A stretch of 64,000 nt of DNA from Ashinkailepas kermadecensis (lineage: Eukaryota; Arthropoda; Thecostraca; Neolepadidae). Location of the stretch: NCBI GenBank assembly GCA_034440615.1, contig JAOTOM010001534.1, positions 1-64,000 of the forward strand. The letters run 5' to 3'. Positions 23,220-34,128 of the stretch are shown here, in pieces. Every line of letters begins with the position of its first letter. The stretch's first letter is position 1. The position numbers and the translations under genes are program-made. Under the pieces are notes generated by a model. It searched no databases. It had not been told where the DNA came from and saw only the letters and a list, made by a program, of their open reading frames with translations.

Positions 23220-25535
23220 CTACGATCTCCCTGGATAAACAACATCAAACCGCACTTGCGAGAGAAAGTCGAACAACCGTCCAGTATGAATCACGCGTGA
23301 CCCATCACCCAGAAGACCCGCCATCGTCAGCGCGGAAAACTCTCGTCCAAAGAATCGTCGTCGCTGCGCTGAGAATAGGGGGCACACCAGAAGAACGTGC
23401 TTCACTGTCAGTGGGCTATCACAGCGAGTACACATCGGCCTGTCCTCGTTTCGCAGCAGGTGACCGTGGGTAGCATGTGTGGCCTATTCTCATCCTGGCG
23501 AGAACCACCTCCTCCTTCCGGGAAGCTCTAGATGATGATTCCCAACACCCAAGAGTTGGCTTGATGGCTCTTAATTTGTTTCCGCCGGTCGAGTCCCAAA
23601 ATTGTTGCCACTTGTCCTGGAAGAATGTATTTATTGTCTGGCTGAAGTGTGTCGCGGGAAGAGGAAGCGAATGGGAGTACTGTCTCCGCGCAGCACGTTT
23701 TGCTGCTTGGTCAGCCAGCTCATTCCCCCGTATTCCAACATGGCTTGGTATCCAGCAGAGGGTTACATTTTTCCCGGCTCGCTTAAGCATGGTTATACGC
23801 AATAACACATCCTGCACGGCAGGGTCATGAGGATAAAAATGTTTCAGCGCTAGAAGGCTACCCAGAGAATCCGAGAGTATCACGTGATAGACGTCTTTCC
23901 CTATCTCGATGAAACACATGGCCTTCGTGATGGCCAGAAGCTCAGCCGTGTAAACGGTTGCGTGAGGAGGCAGGGTGAACGATCGGATCGTGGCACCACT
24001 CACAAAGGCACACCCCACGCCATCATCAGTCTTCGAACCGTCGGTGTAGGTGAGAGTGCATGAGTAATATGCGTGAACGTGTTCAAGAGCCTTCATTCGA
24101 AACATTTCCGGGGTAATCTCATCCTTATGTGTGTCCGACAGTGTCGTGTCCACCGTAGGCTGAATCAGTTCCCATGGGGGAACGGGCAGCGGCTCAATCC
24201 TTCTAATGCTGCGCATTTGGATACCGCTCCCCTCTGCCAGCTCTCGCAACTTCACGCAGAAAGGAGGTAGTACGTTGCCACGTCCGCCACAGAACAGCGC
24301 AAGCGTACGGTGGGCAAACAAGGCCTGGTATGCTGGATTTAGAGGAGATTTCCTCACCCTGCACGCATACCGCAGTCCAAGTTTGTCTCGTCTCAGGGCG
24401 AGCGGAGCTTCATCAGCATATGCGAGAAGGCTTGCAGTCGGAGAGGTGCGGAATGCCCCTGTGGCAATACGCAAGGCGGCATGGTGGATAGTGTCGAGAA
24501 TGCGTTTGTTGGAGTCACTGGCACAGCCGTAGATAAAACACCCATAATCGAGTTTTGAACGGATGAGCGATCGATATAGAAGTAAAAGCGTAGACCTATC
24601 TGCTCCGTAGGCAGTTCGGGAAACACATTTCATAATGTTCAGGGAATTGAAACACTTCTGCCGCAGCGTTTGTAGGTGGTCCTTGTACGTGAGACGACGA
24701 TCAAATGTGATACCCAGGAACTTAGCTGCAGGCTGGAAAGGGATCTGCTCTCCATAGAGCTGAATATTCGGGTCCTGGCAGCTACGGCGTCGACAAAAAT
24801 GCACTGCAACAGCCTTCTGGGTAGAAAATCGGAAACCGTTCAAGTTACTCCATTTCTCAAGGTGACAAGTGGCGAGTTGCAGCTGTCTTTCCATGGAGGA
24901 TGGACGTGATGCTGAGCACCAGATCGCAACGTCATCGACGAAAAGGGACCTCGCGACCCCACATGGGAGACCATCTCCGATATCATTAATCATTATCGCA
25001 AATAAAGCTACACTAAGGACACTTCCTTGGGGAACACCATTCACCTGCGTCAACCGACCAGACATTGCGCTTCCTACACGGACACGGAATGTTCGATCAG
25101 TAAGAAAATTCTGAACGAAGTGCCCCATAAAACCACGCACACCACACTTCCAAAGTTTTAATAGAATACCTTGTTTCCATGTCGTATCGTAGGCGCCCTC
25201 AATGTAAAAAAACACTGCTCCTAGATGTCGCTTTTCTCTAAAACTGGTACGAATCGCAGTGTCCAATGTTAATACATGATCAAGTGTGGACCGGTTCTTC
25301 ATAAAACCAGACTGCGCGTTAGTAAAAAGTTTTGTTGTTCAAGAAACCACGTGAGGCGAACACTGACCATCTTCTCCATGAGTTTGCACAGGCACGAAGT
25401 CAGGGAAATCGGTCGGTAGTGAAGAGGGTCAGAACCAGTCTTGCCGGGCTTCAATATGGGGATGACGGTCGCATCTCGCCAAGATGGCGGGAATCTGCCG
25501 CTCGTCCACAGAGAGTTAAAACATGTCAGAAGTAT
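23220..25535 (-). pseudogene. I-type LINE ORF2, reverse transcriptase and RNase H part
   Basis: The main open frame (23419-25302, 627 codons) begins within the RT. Motif A reads FFYIEGAYDTTW where the first Asp of the usual D..xAYD is Tyr, so catalysis is probably lost. Motif B is NGVPQGSV (residues 88-95) and motif C is FVDDVAIW (121-128). RNase H follows with YTDGS (419-423), YTAELLAI (451-458), LSDSLGSL and WIPSHVG...NELAD (517-531). The C-terminal zinc-like CTRCDSPLTVKHVLLVC lies in another frame at 23220-23435. Upstream, KPGKTGSDPLHYRPISLTSC (about 25400-25460) is separated by a one-base frameshift near 25330. It continues from the endonuclease at 29815 and up. Confidence 0.9.
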
Positions 25536-26654
25536 TTGCGAGTATTTGCGAGATTTAACAAACCGATTCCATAAAATGGATTAATATTTGGTTTGTGTCA
25601 GATTACAGTCGGATACATTTCATAAACATGAGCAAAAATGAAAGCGGCAAGACAACAGTATACAGGGGAAAACCGAACACGTGAAGTCAATTTATAAGAT
25701 GTTGTTCAGCATCGCGACGAACTCGCCCCGTGTCCGAGAAACGGAAGTGGCCGGCGGCAGTAGGTTCCAGGCCGAGGCTGCCCGGAAGGAGAAGGTTCTG
25801 CGTGACATGCTGAGGCGGAAAGGCGGTGGCTCCAGTGCCCCAGCCACCGTCGCACGAGTGGAGCGCCGGGAGACATCCGACCGCCGGCGGAACAGAGCAC
25901 GGAAGTTTTAATAGAATACCTTGTTTCCATGTCGTATCGTAGGCGCCCTCAATGTAAAAAAACACTGCTCCTAGATGTCGCTTTTCTCTAAAACTGGTAC
26001 GAATCGCAGTGTCCAATGTTAATACATGATCAAGTGTGGACCGGTTCTTCCTAAAACCAGACTGCGCGTTAGTAAAAAAGTTTTGTTGTTCAAGAAACCA
26101 CGTGAGGCGAACACTGACCATCTTCTCCATGAGTTTGCACAGGCACGAAGTCAGGGAAATCGGTCGGTAGTGAAGAGGGTCAGAACCAGTCTTGCCGGGC
26201 TTCAATATGGGGATGACGGTCGCATCTCGCCAAGATGGCGGGAATCTGCCGCTCGTCCACAGAGAGTTAAAACATGTCAGAAGTATTTGCGAGTATTTGC
26301 GAGATTTAACAAACCGATTCCATAAAATGGATTAATATTTGGTTTGTGTCAGAATACAGTCGGATACATTTCATAAACATGAGCAAAAATGAAAGCGGCA
26401 AGACAACAGTATACAGGGGAAAACCGAACACGTGAAGTCAATTTATAAGATGTTGTTCAGCATCGCGACGAACTCGCCCCGTGTCCGAGAAACGGAAGTG
26501 GCCGGCGGCAGTAGGTTCCAGGCCGAGGCTGCCCGGAAGGAGAAGGTTCTGCGTGACATGCTGAGGCGGAAAGGCGGTGGCTCCAGTGCCCCAGCCACCG
26601 TCGCACGAGTGGAGCGCCGGGAGACATCCGACCGCCGGCGGAACAGAGCACGGA
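25154..26654. repeat. Tandem duplication of 750 bp across a LINE-LINE junction
   Basis: 25154-25903 and 25904-26654 are nearly identical. Seen differences are CTTCATAAAACC versus CTTCCTAAAACC, one A in a run (AAAAAG versus AAAAAAG) and GTCAGATTAC versus GTCAGAATAC. Each unit holds about 380 bp of I-type RT and about 370 bp of the CR1-like 3' end. The breakpoints share only AAG or so, so this is a local duplication after the nesting event, or an assembly duplication. Confidence 0.92.
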
Positions 26655-29600
26655 TCGCCTCGGGGGCTCGCGGATCATTCAGGGCTCTGAACACGGCGAT
26701 GTTGTCGCGGTGAGTGATGAGGTCACGGACACTGCGCCAGCCCAGCGTTGCCACTGTCGGCGAGATATGGTCACGACGACGAGCCCCTACGACGATCCTA
26801 GCCCCGAAATTGATCGCCTTCTGCACTCGTCCAAGGTGACATTGGGCAGCCCCGCCCCATACAGTGAGGCAGTATAGGATGTATGGAAAGACGTGAGACT
26901 GAATTAAGAGTTTGCGTGCTTCGGGTGTGAGATGGTGACGGATATTGAAGAGACAGAACAATGTGGAGTTGCACTTTTTGACAACGTGGGATATGTGCTC
27001 CTCCCAGGATAGGGTGCGGTCAATGATGACTCCCAGCATCTTCACGAATGTCGAGGGGGTTAGGACGTGACTGCCAACGTTGAGTTGGTAGGATGTGGCT
27101 TTTTTTAGGGATTGGGTCGTGCCGACAAGCAGTAGGGTAGTTTTGGTGGGGTTCATCTTCAAGGAGTTGGATGTGAAGTAAGACTGAATAGCAAGGATGG
27201 TGTTCTCCTGCTGGGATTTAAGAACGGGTAATTCATCAGGATGTGCAGAGTCTAGCAGCTGGGTGTCGTCGGCATATGATATCAGACGTCCGTATGGAAG
27301 GTATGCTGGCAGGTCATTCATGAAGATGCTGAACAGCAAGGGACCAACCAGGGATCCCTGAGGAACACCATGGGATAGCGGAAGGGATAGAGAGCCGCCC
27401 CTCACCACCTGCCGCCGGTCAGTAAGGTAGCTGTCAAACCACCTCGGGTCGACGCCGTACCACTGCAGCTTCCGCAGGAGGATATCATGGTCGACGCTGT
27501 CGAATGCTTTGCTTAGGTCGATTGAGATGACCGAAGCGATGTGACCAGTGTCGACACGACGTGTAATCCACTCGACAGCGTCGACCAGGGCGTCCTCCGT
27601 CGAATGGCATGGCCTGTATGCATACTGGGAGGAGGAAAGAATGTGATTAGTGACTAGATAAGAGGACAGCTGGGTACATACTACTTTTTCACATAACTTG
27701 GATAAGACTGGCAAAATAGAGATTGGACGAAAGTTACTGGCGACATCGCGAGGCCCAGATTTGTGAAGTGGAACAACCGAAGCAGTTTTCCACGAGGTAG
27801 GGAACACGCAGGAGACTACAGAAGTGTTAATGATGTGAAGTAGGTGAGGCCCGAGAACCGGAAAACAGTTGCGGAGAGCGTGCAGTGGTACGCCATCGAC
27901 GCCAACCGCTTTCGACGAAGACATCTCACATATGGCTCTGAATAGTTCGGGCAGGGTCACCGGGTGTAGCCGGAGGCCGGTGGTAGTCACACAAGGTAGT
28001 CGCGGAGGGATGAGTGGAACGCCGCGGTTGCCAGCAACGAGATCAGCGGCAATGCGTGGGCCCACGGAAGCAAAGTGACGATTAAATTCGTCCGCCACCG
28101 TCGCTGCCAGGCCCCTCACGGCCCCCTCCCCTCCCCCGGCCGGTCGGAGCGCAAAGTCCCGGATGTGGCGCCAGAAATTGGCACGGTCTGTCAGCATTTC
28201 CGCACACACAAAGTCACGCCTGGCTTTTGCAAACGCACATTTCACACGGTTTCGCAGCCTCCGATAAGCGACCAAGTAATAATCCGTGCGATAGCTCCGC
28301 CAAGACTGAAAAGCCTGGTCACGGTCACGCATGAGCTGCAGCAGGTACGGACTGTCACCTACCCACGGGCAACATGCCCGGCGGGGGTGCACGGTCTTGA
28401 GGGGACAATACACGTTCACCGCCACATGCCACAAGTGCATGAACTCCTTTAGTTTCGCGTCCACCCCTGCTGCCCGGTACATACTGCTCCAGTCCGCCTG
28501 CAAGAAATGAAGGCACAAGGCGTCCCAGTTAATTTTGCGCCAGGGGCGATAGGTGAAGGACTCCCGGCGACACCGCAGCCCGCGGTAGGGCACGCGCACA
28601 ATTATTGTCAGATGGTCAGCAATCGGTACGAGCGGCAGCTGAATGGCCGACTCAATATCCGGGACATTGGTGATGATATGGTCCAGCAGTGTTGCCGTCA
28701 GCCACAGATGGGTCGGCTGCCGGATAAGCTGAGAGAGGCCGAGATCCTGCAGCACCTGTCCGTAGCGACGAACACCGGGGCAGTCGGAACGAAGAAGGTT
28801 GATGTTCATATCGCCCAGGCAAAAGGTTGGCTTGCCGAGACTGATGGCGGCACGCAGCTGGTCTTGTAGCTCGTCCAGGCCGTCAGATACGGGCTCAGAT
28901 GGCGGGCGGTAAACCACCCCCACAGTGACAGCACGGCGTCCCCCGCCACTCACAGACACCCACAGCGTCTCGCAGGACGAACCGGTACTTGATATAGGCA
29001 GCAGCTTCATATTGAATTTTTCCTTACATAGGATGGCGACGCCACCGCCTCGGGCTGCAGCAGCTGGACGGCCGCGGCCCGACTGGGCCGGACGGTCACG
29101 ACGCACTAGTTTATAGCCTGGAAATACTAGGATTCTGTCGGACACGGCGGAAGAGAGCCAAGTTTCGGATAAGCACATCAGGTCTAGTTTGTGTTCTTGC
29201 AGAGTGCGAAGAACACAGTTCATTTTCGGCACTAATGACTGGACGTTAGCATGTCCAATCGCCAGGGTGCGCACCGGCTCAGGGCAGGTGGCAGCACGCA
29301 GCGTATGCTGAGTCTGACCGATGGTGAGGCGAGACGGAATGACGAAAGAAGAAGGGAGCCTGTCGCGGAAACGCTGTTGATCCGTGACCCGGTTCGTGCG
29401 ATGTCGCCGCTGATGAACACGACATCCGGCGCGTGTTTCTTGGCCGGCAGTCTCCTGTACTACCACCGGTCCCGTGGACGGAGAGTGGAACGAGCAAGAT
29501 GGGCGACACTCTACACGACGGGGGGCTTCCCCAGTGCCGGGAGTGGTATGCAGAGCAGCACTCCTTTGAGATGATAGTAATGCTCGTTGCAGGGCTCTCC

Positions 29601-29814
29601 TCTTCACCTGCTGTCCGCCCCGGCATCCTCGCCTCCTCAGCCGTCGTCGGCGTCCGACCGGGACAGATTCGGCGGGGCGGACCAAGCCAGCGGAAAGCTC
29701 GGCAATGTTGACGTTAGCGCCGGCCGCGGCCGGGCTCGGCTGGCCCGGGTCGGTACTGACTTCCGGACCCGCAGACATCTGCGGCGGCTGTCCTGGGGGG
29801 GAAGTTGACGGGGG
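26285..29814 (-). mobile_element. CR1-like LINE nested in the I-type LINE
   Basis: It interrupts the I-type ORF2 between ...RHLPTHALE (ending 29818) and ...LTCFNSLW (from about 25535/26284). Its 3' end carries two copies of a TCGCAAATAC unit, the short repeat tail typical of CR1/L2 elements instead of poly(A). The shared junction bases are only about 3-6 (AAGTAC / AAATAC), so the target-site duplication is very short or absent. About 3.5 kb; the 5' end may be truncated. Confidence 0.85.
26443..29814 (-). CDS. CR1-like LINE ORF2, uninterrupted endonuclease and reverse transcriptase
   Basis: About 1124 codons without a stop, in frame with upstream I-type sequence. In residues of the 1430-codon frame: an uncertain proline- and arginine-rich N-part (307-480); endonuclease GHANVQSL (494-501), SETWL (523-527), YRPPSE (609-614), GDMNINLL (641-648), ADHLTI (706-711); RT motif A SIDLSKAFDSVDH (1071-1083), motif B HGVPQGSLVGPLLF (1122-1135), motif C SYADDTQL (1153-1160); C-terminal DHISPTVATLGW and FSFRAASAWNLLP. 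All key residues are present, with no RNase H. This is the least decayed element of the window. Its own start codon is unclear because the 5' part may be lost. Confidence 0.88.
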   Translation of the reverse strand, partial: PPSTSPPGQPPQMSAGPEVSTDPGQPSPAAAGANVNIAELSAGLVRPAESVPVGRRRRLRRRGCRGGQQVKRRALQRALLSSQRSAALHTTPGTGEAPRRVECRPSCSFHSPSTGPVVVQETAGQETRAGCRVHQRRHRTNRVTDQQRFRDRLPSSFVIPSRLTIGQTQHTLRAATCPEPVRTLAIGHANVQSLVPKMNCVLRTLQEHKLDLMCLSETWLSSAVSDRILVFPGYKLVRRDRPAQSGRGRPAAAARGGGVAILCKEKFNMKLLPISSTGSSCETLWVSVSGGGRRAVTVGVVYRPPSEPVSDGLDELQDQLRAAISLGKPTFCLGDMNINLLRSDCPGVRRYGQVLQDLGLSQLIRQPTHLWLTATLLDHIITNVPDIESAIQLPLVPIADHLTIIVRVPYRGLRCRRESFTYRPWRKINWDALCLHFLQADWSSMYRAAGVDAKLKEFMHLWHVAVNVYCPLKTVHPRRACCPWVGDSPYLLQLMRDRDQAFQSWRSYRTDYYLVAYRRLRNRVKCAFAKARRDFVCAEMLTDRANFWRHIRDFALRPAGGGEGAVRGLAATVADEFNRHFASVGPRIAADLVAGNRGVPLIPPRLPCVTTTGLRLHPVTLPELFRAICEMSSSKAVGVDGVPLHALRNCFPVLGPHLLHIINTSVVSCVFPTSWKTASVVPLHKSGPRDVASNFRPISILPVLSKLCEKVVCTQLSSYLVTNHILSSSQYAYRPCHSTEDALVDAVEWITRRVDTGHIASVISIDLSKAFDSVDHDILLRKLQWYGVDPRWFDSYLTDRRQVVRGGSLSLPLSHGVPQGSLVGPLLFSIFMNDLPAYLPYGRLISYADDTQLLDSAHPDELPVLKSQQENTILAIQSYFTSNSLKMNPTKTTLLLVGTTQSLKKATSYQLNVGSHVLTPSTFVKMLGVIIDRTLSWEEHISHVVKKCNSTLFCLFNIRHHLTPEARKLLIQSHVFPYILYCLTVWGGAAQCHLGRVQKAINFGARIVVGARRRDHISPTVATLGWRSVRDLITHRDNIAVFRALNDPRAPEAIRALFRRRSDVSRRSTRATVAGALEPPPFRLSMSRRTFSFRAASAWNLLPPATSVSRTRGEFVAMLNNIL

Positions 29815-31220
29815 TACTTCAAGCGCATGTGTGGGGAGGTGCCGGAGCATCTCGTTATGGATGTTGTCCGGTCCTTCGGACACGGGATGCAGTGCAGCAA
29901 TTTGTGATGTAAGTTCGACCATTGTGAAGTGCTCATTATAGTACAGTTTCTCCGCGCTGGTAAAATCGACCATAGCTGCTTCGCATCGAGCCCTGTGTTC
30001 ACGGAAACCTGCATTTGAGTCGCAGTTCAGGCTTCGGTCCGCTAGGGTTTGAGCAATAATGTTCGCAACGTCCCGAGGTTGTGCGACAACATTTCCAGAG
30101 ATCTGCAGGAATGGTAGTGGTGTGGATCGCGAACGTCCGGATATTCGTTTTATTTGAGACCAAATATGGGTGGAAGGGGTGAAACGGTTCAGCTTATTCA
30201 CATACTGTATCCATGACGTCCTTTTGGCTTCCCGGATTGTTCGCCGGGCGACCGCCCTGGCTTGCCGGAAGGCGATCAGGTTTGCCGAGGTGCTATTGCG
30301 GTCAAACTTCCGAAAGGCACGTCGGCGGGCACGAATACCATCCCGGCATTGCTCCGTCCACCACGGCACAGGCGCACGTCGAGGTTTACCAGAGGTACGT
30401 GGGATACAGTCGGCAGAACAGTCTAAGACAATGGAGGTGAAGTTCTCTATAGATGGTACAGCATTGTTCCCGTTTGTATTAAAAATGGTATCAAGCCTAG
30501 CTACAAACTCCGGCCAATCAGCCTTTCTAAAATTCCAGCGTTGTGGCCTTGAGCCCAGAATGGCTCCGTCCACACAATTAAGCCAGACCGGAAAATGGTC
30601 GCTGCCTCTAGGATCGGATTCAACAGACCAATCGAAAGATTGCACCAGCTGCGGGCTGACCACGCTAATGTCCAGCGCGAAGTGCTTCCCGATGGGAATG
30701 CTATATGAGTGTGTGCGCCTGTATTTAAAATGCATAGCGATTCTTGCAGAAAGAACGTGTCGAGTTGTCGTCCGCGTGAATTACTATCGTCGCATCCCCA
30801 GGTTGTGTGATGGGCGTTAAAATCTCCTAGAAGCAAAACGGGAGGAGGGAGCTCGGCTAAAAGTCGTCCGAGTTCTGTTAATGGTAGAGGTCCGCCAGGT
30901 GGGAGGTATATCGAGCATACTGTTATGTTTCTGTGTCCGATGGACATTTGTGCTGCCACCGCCTGCAGGTTGGTACGCAGGATAAGCGGAAAGGCAGGAG
31001 CACTGTGGTGGACGGCCAACAGGACGCCTCCATGTGCAATGGTGGCTGTCTGGTTGTCTTTGCGGAAGACCTGGTAGTCTTTTAAATAAAACGGGGTTGC
31101 AGCTAAAAACTTGGTCTCCTGTAGACAGACAGCTACCGGAGAGTGCTCATTCACCATAACATGGAGTTCCTCCAGGCTGGTCCTCACACCCCTACAGTTC
31201 CATTGTAAAATTGATGACAT
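29815..31220 (-). pseudogene. I-type LINE ORF2, endonuclease and linker
   Basis: It starts MSSILQWNCRGVRT at 31220, 58 bases after the last ORF1 frame. Motifs are LQETKF, YLPPGG and LLGDFNAHHTTWGC (apurinic-type endonuclease). A frameshift near 30720 moves the frame. The continuing frame (30735 down) has ALDISVVSP and GSDHFPVWL, the end of the endonuclease domain, and then a linker to HNEMLRHLPTHALE, which leads into the RT. The CR1-like element cuts it at 29814. Confidence 0.88.
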
Positions 31221-31277
31221 AGTTGGCTATACTTGACTAGATGTCACCAAAAAGGGTGACCTCGTAACACCACTACT

Positions 31278-32954
31278 CTAAAAATGTGGAGATGACTTGG
31301 TGTCGGACGATCTGGGGCGAGATCTATGTTGTCCCCCACCGGGTGGTGATGGTGTCCATGGGGGTGCTCGCTTGCGACCAGTGAACGTCGCATGGGGTGG
31401 CGTGGGAGGAGGACCCATGGTCCCTCCCGTCTCCGGGGCAGACACAGTGCTGACCCCAGGGGTCGGGGACGGTGGGGGAGTCGTCTCGGGAAGCCGTCGC
31501 TCAACCCGTGAGCCCGGTGACGACTCCCGGGATCCAACACGCGCTGCCCGTCCAGACGCACTCATATCGGGTGCCCCCGGGTGGACCTCTGTCGGGGGCG
31601 CGGTCGGATCGTCAGTGGTGCAAGTACCGGGACCCGTCGTGAGGCTACGCCACCCTCTCCAGAACTAGGTGCAGGGTTTGGCGTAGTATTGGGTGGTGCG
31701 ATGATGGGCTGGCTTGGTGTGAGCACAGCAGAAGTGGGAGGTAGGGATCCCAGGCCGTTGTTGGAGGGCTTGGCGGGTCTCTTGGTCCGTCGGACACACT
31801 GCCATTCCTCTGGAGCCTGCTCTGAAGCGGACGACGTAGCGGCAGGATGCGGCGAAGCAGCGTGTTCTGGCGCTTGGGAGGTCTCAGTCACTTGCGTTTG
31901 AGATGTTGCTGGCGAGGCGACGGATACGCCGAAGGAGCGGAGGAGTGCACACAGGTGTGCAATCAGTTCTTTGGTCTTGTCTTCGTGTACCTGGTGTGCA
32001 ATGGGTGCGGAGTTTCTGACCTTCGACGCGTATGATATTTTAGGGTGGGACTATCCATACATTTATCTAGCCTCGCGGAAAGTTAGTTTGTGGGTGTGTT
32101 TAATTGCAATTATTTCTTTTTCCCTGACATAGGCCAGACATGTTCGATCAAAGGAGGTTCTGTCCGCGTCCACAGTTTACACAATGCAACATATCTGATG
32201 TGCACTGTTCGGCACTGTGGTCAGACGAAGCACACTTCCCACAAGCTGGACGATTCCTGCAGAAATGGTTAGTGTGTCCATATCTCTGACACTTGAAGCA
32301 TCTCATGGGGTTAGGCAGGAAAACACGAACCTTTACCCGTAGATATCCCACTCGTATCTCTGACGGTAAGTCAATTGTGTTAAATGTCAAAATGACATTG
32401 TCTGTTGTAATCGTCTCTGCACCCCTCCTCATCTTCATTTTCCTCGCTCCAGTTACTCCGAATTTGGATAAACCATCGACGATCTCGTCCTCTGGTACGT
32501 CCTTTAAATCATAACAGTTGATTACGCCACGTGATGAGTTTTTTGTTTGATGGGGTTCTACTTGGATTTGGATTGCCTCGTCGACGCTCCCATTCCCTTT
32601 CCGAACACTGTATACAAATTCGGAAGCTTCCAACGCTTTCTCTGCCTCTGCCGCCCGGGCGAACTCTACCTCTAGAGAACCATCTTTCAATTTCTCACAT
32701 CGAGTTATCTTCCCGAATCTATCACAACCGTTTTGACGCTGAAATGGAGACAGTGAGGCGAGACATTTCGCCAATCCACGGAAGACGAGGACACGTGTGT
32801 GGGGGTTTGTTTCCCCGCCGCCTTTCGGGTTGCTATTCCCACCAGCGATGGGTGGAAAGTTGGTCTGGTACCTACGAGAGGGACCAGGAGGGCTTTTTAG
32901 TGTTGTGGATGCCATGCAAGTGCTTTGGTTTCTGCTCCTCGGGCGCCCCACCAC
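31278..32954 (-). pseudogene. I-type LINE ORF1 (Gag-like, zinc knuckles), frameshifted
   Basis: The frame 32148-32954 (268 codons) has an RNA-binding-type central part and cysteine knuckles CFKCQRYGHTNHFC, CGKCASSDHSAEQC and CVNC. The frame then shifts. The next piece reads EKEIIAIK and KLTFREAR, typical of I-group ORF1 C-termini, but is broken by two stops near 32050. The proline- and serine-rich tail continues in frames 31562-31891 and 31278-31565. ORF1 proteins bind LINE RNA and chaperone target-primed reverse transcription. At least two frameshifts make it inactive. Confidence 0.88.
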
Positions 32955-33548
32955 AAAGGGGACCTACGGGGGGACGCCTGGGCCCCGCGGACGGGAGGAC
33001 GCCAGGCGCCCGAGGAGCTATACGGGGCAGGCGGCGCCTTCGCCCGGCCGGGAGAGAGAGACTCACCACCCCGACCAGGATCCAGCGCCGCCCACCCCTT
33101 GACCCCAGCCGGCCGGGCCGGCAGACACTGGGAAAAATCCCAGGTCCCCGGCCCGAGGCGACCGGCCACTTGACCCGTATGGGTCCCTACGGGCCCGCCC
33201 GCCCCTCCGGGATATCAGGACCAAAGAGGCATGTTGGTCTCCCGTCACAACTAGCACCGTGCGACGGGGGACCTCAACCTCCAGGACTCCGTCAACCCCG
33301 GGGGACGGGCCGAGGGGGCGCGGCTACCCCGATAAAACTGAGCTGGAGGGCAGGACCGGGGAAGTTGTCCTGCCTGCTCATAGTAGGGATAGTTGATGTT
33401 GCAGGGCCAGGTGAAGGATATGGATGTTGGGATGAGATGGGCATTGGAATGGGAGCGTATGGATGGAAGGACGAGTGAAGCTGTGGTAACCCGCGAGAGC
33501 GCCATTTCTCTAGCCAGGCGAGCAACGAGGCTGACCCCACTGCGGGTA
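32955..33548 (-). other. 5' UTR / internal promoter region of the I-type LINE
   Basis: GC-rich (GGGCCCCGCGG, GGCCGGGCCGGC) with long but mutually overlapping open frames on both strands that match nothing. I regard these as by-products of base composition. It ends at the target-site duplication at 33549, which makes this a full-length rather than a 5'-truncated insertion. Confidence 0.65.
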
Positions 33549-34128
33549 CTCCGAAAGTACTTAACCGAATTTCATGAAACCTTCACCAATCGACGTGACG
33601 TGGTCCTACTTGGAATTTCCCAAATTGAACTTCAGAAATTGAAACACAGATGATGTTTCAAAATCACAAAGAACCATTAAACAATGCTGAAGGAGTTTTG
33701 TGCATTTTTGATGATCTTAAGCAGAAACCAGTCACCATATTCAAAAGTCCCAAGTGCATCGACCATGTCACGTCGATTGGTGAAGGTTTCATGGAATTCG
33801 GTTAGGTACTTTCGGAGCATGGGCAGCGCAACAACCCCTAAAATGAGTTTCAAACATTTTTGATGAACTTGACCTGAGGCCAAGGTTACCATATTTAAAC
33901 GTCCCCAAGTATATCTACCACGTAACGTCGATTGGTGAAGGTTTTATTAAATTCGGTTAAGTACTTTCGGAGCATGGACGGCGCAACAACCCTTAAAAAG
34001 AGTTTTATGCATTTTTCATGACCTTGACCTAAAGCCGAGGTCACCATATGTAAAACCCCACGTATATCGACCACGTCACGTCGATTGGCGAAGGTTTCAT
34101 GAAATTGTATTAAGTTTCGGAGCATGGT
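33549..34128. repeat. R150 repeats of TE-X, with orientation switch
   Basis: 33549-33620 continues the forward unit cut by the LINE. From about 33690 to 34128 the units run in the opposite direction (landmark GGAGCATGG near 33816, 33968 and 34119), so the array is palindromic around 33620-33690. It is cut at 34128 by the long-inverted-repeat element. Confidence 0.7.

Larger units (their letters stand above)
23021..33548 (-). mobile_element. Full-length I-type LINE, composite with nested CR1-like LINE
   Basis: The whole block is flanked by a perfect 15-bp target-site duplication CTCCGAAAGTACTTA (23006-23020 and 33549-33563) inside an R150 unit. The minus-strand order is: GC-rich 5' UTR, ORF1 with zinc knuckles, ORF2 with endonuclease, reverse transcriptase and RNase H, then a 3' end with a hairpin and a CCAATAACTAACTAA tail. 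An RNase H after the RT points to the I group. Frameshifts, stops and a CR1-like insertion between endonuclease and RT inactivate it. Confidence 0.9.

Noticed and set aside
26443..30735. A single 1430-codon protein
   Set aside because: The first 306 codons belong to the I-type LINE and the rest to a CR1-like LINE inserted into it. The frame continuity is accidental.
32531..33478. A 315-codon plus-strand gene over the LINE 5' UTR
   Set aside because: It is antisense to ORF1 and the GC-rich 5' UTR of the LINE, with several other open frames overlapping it.
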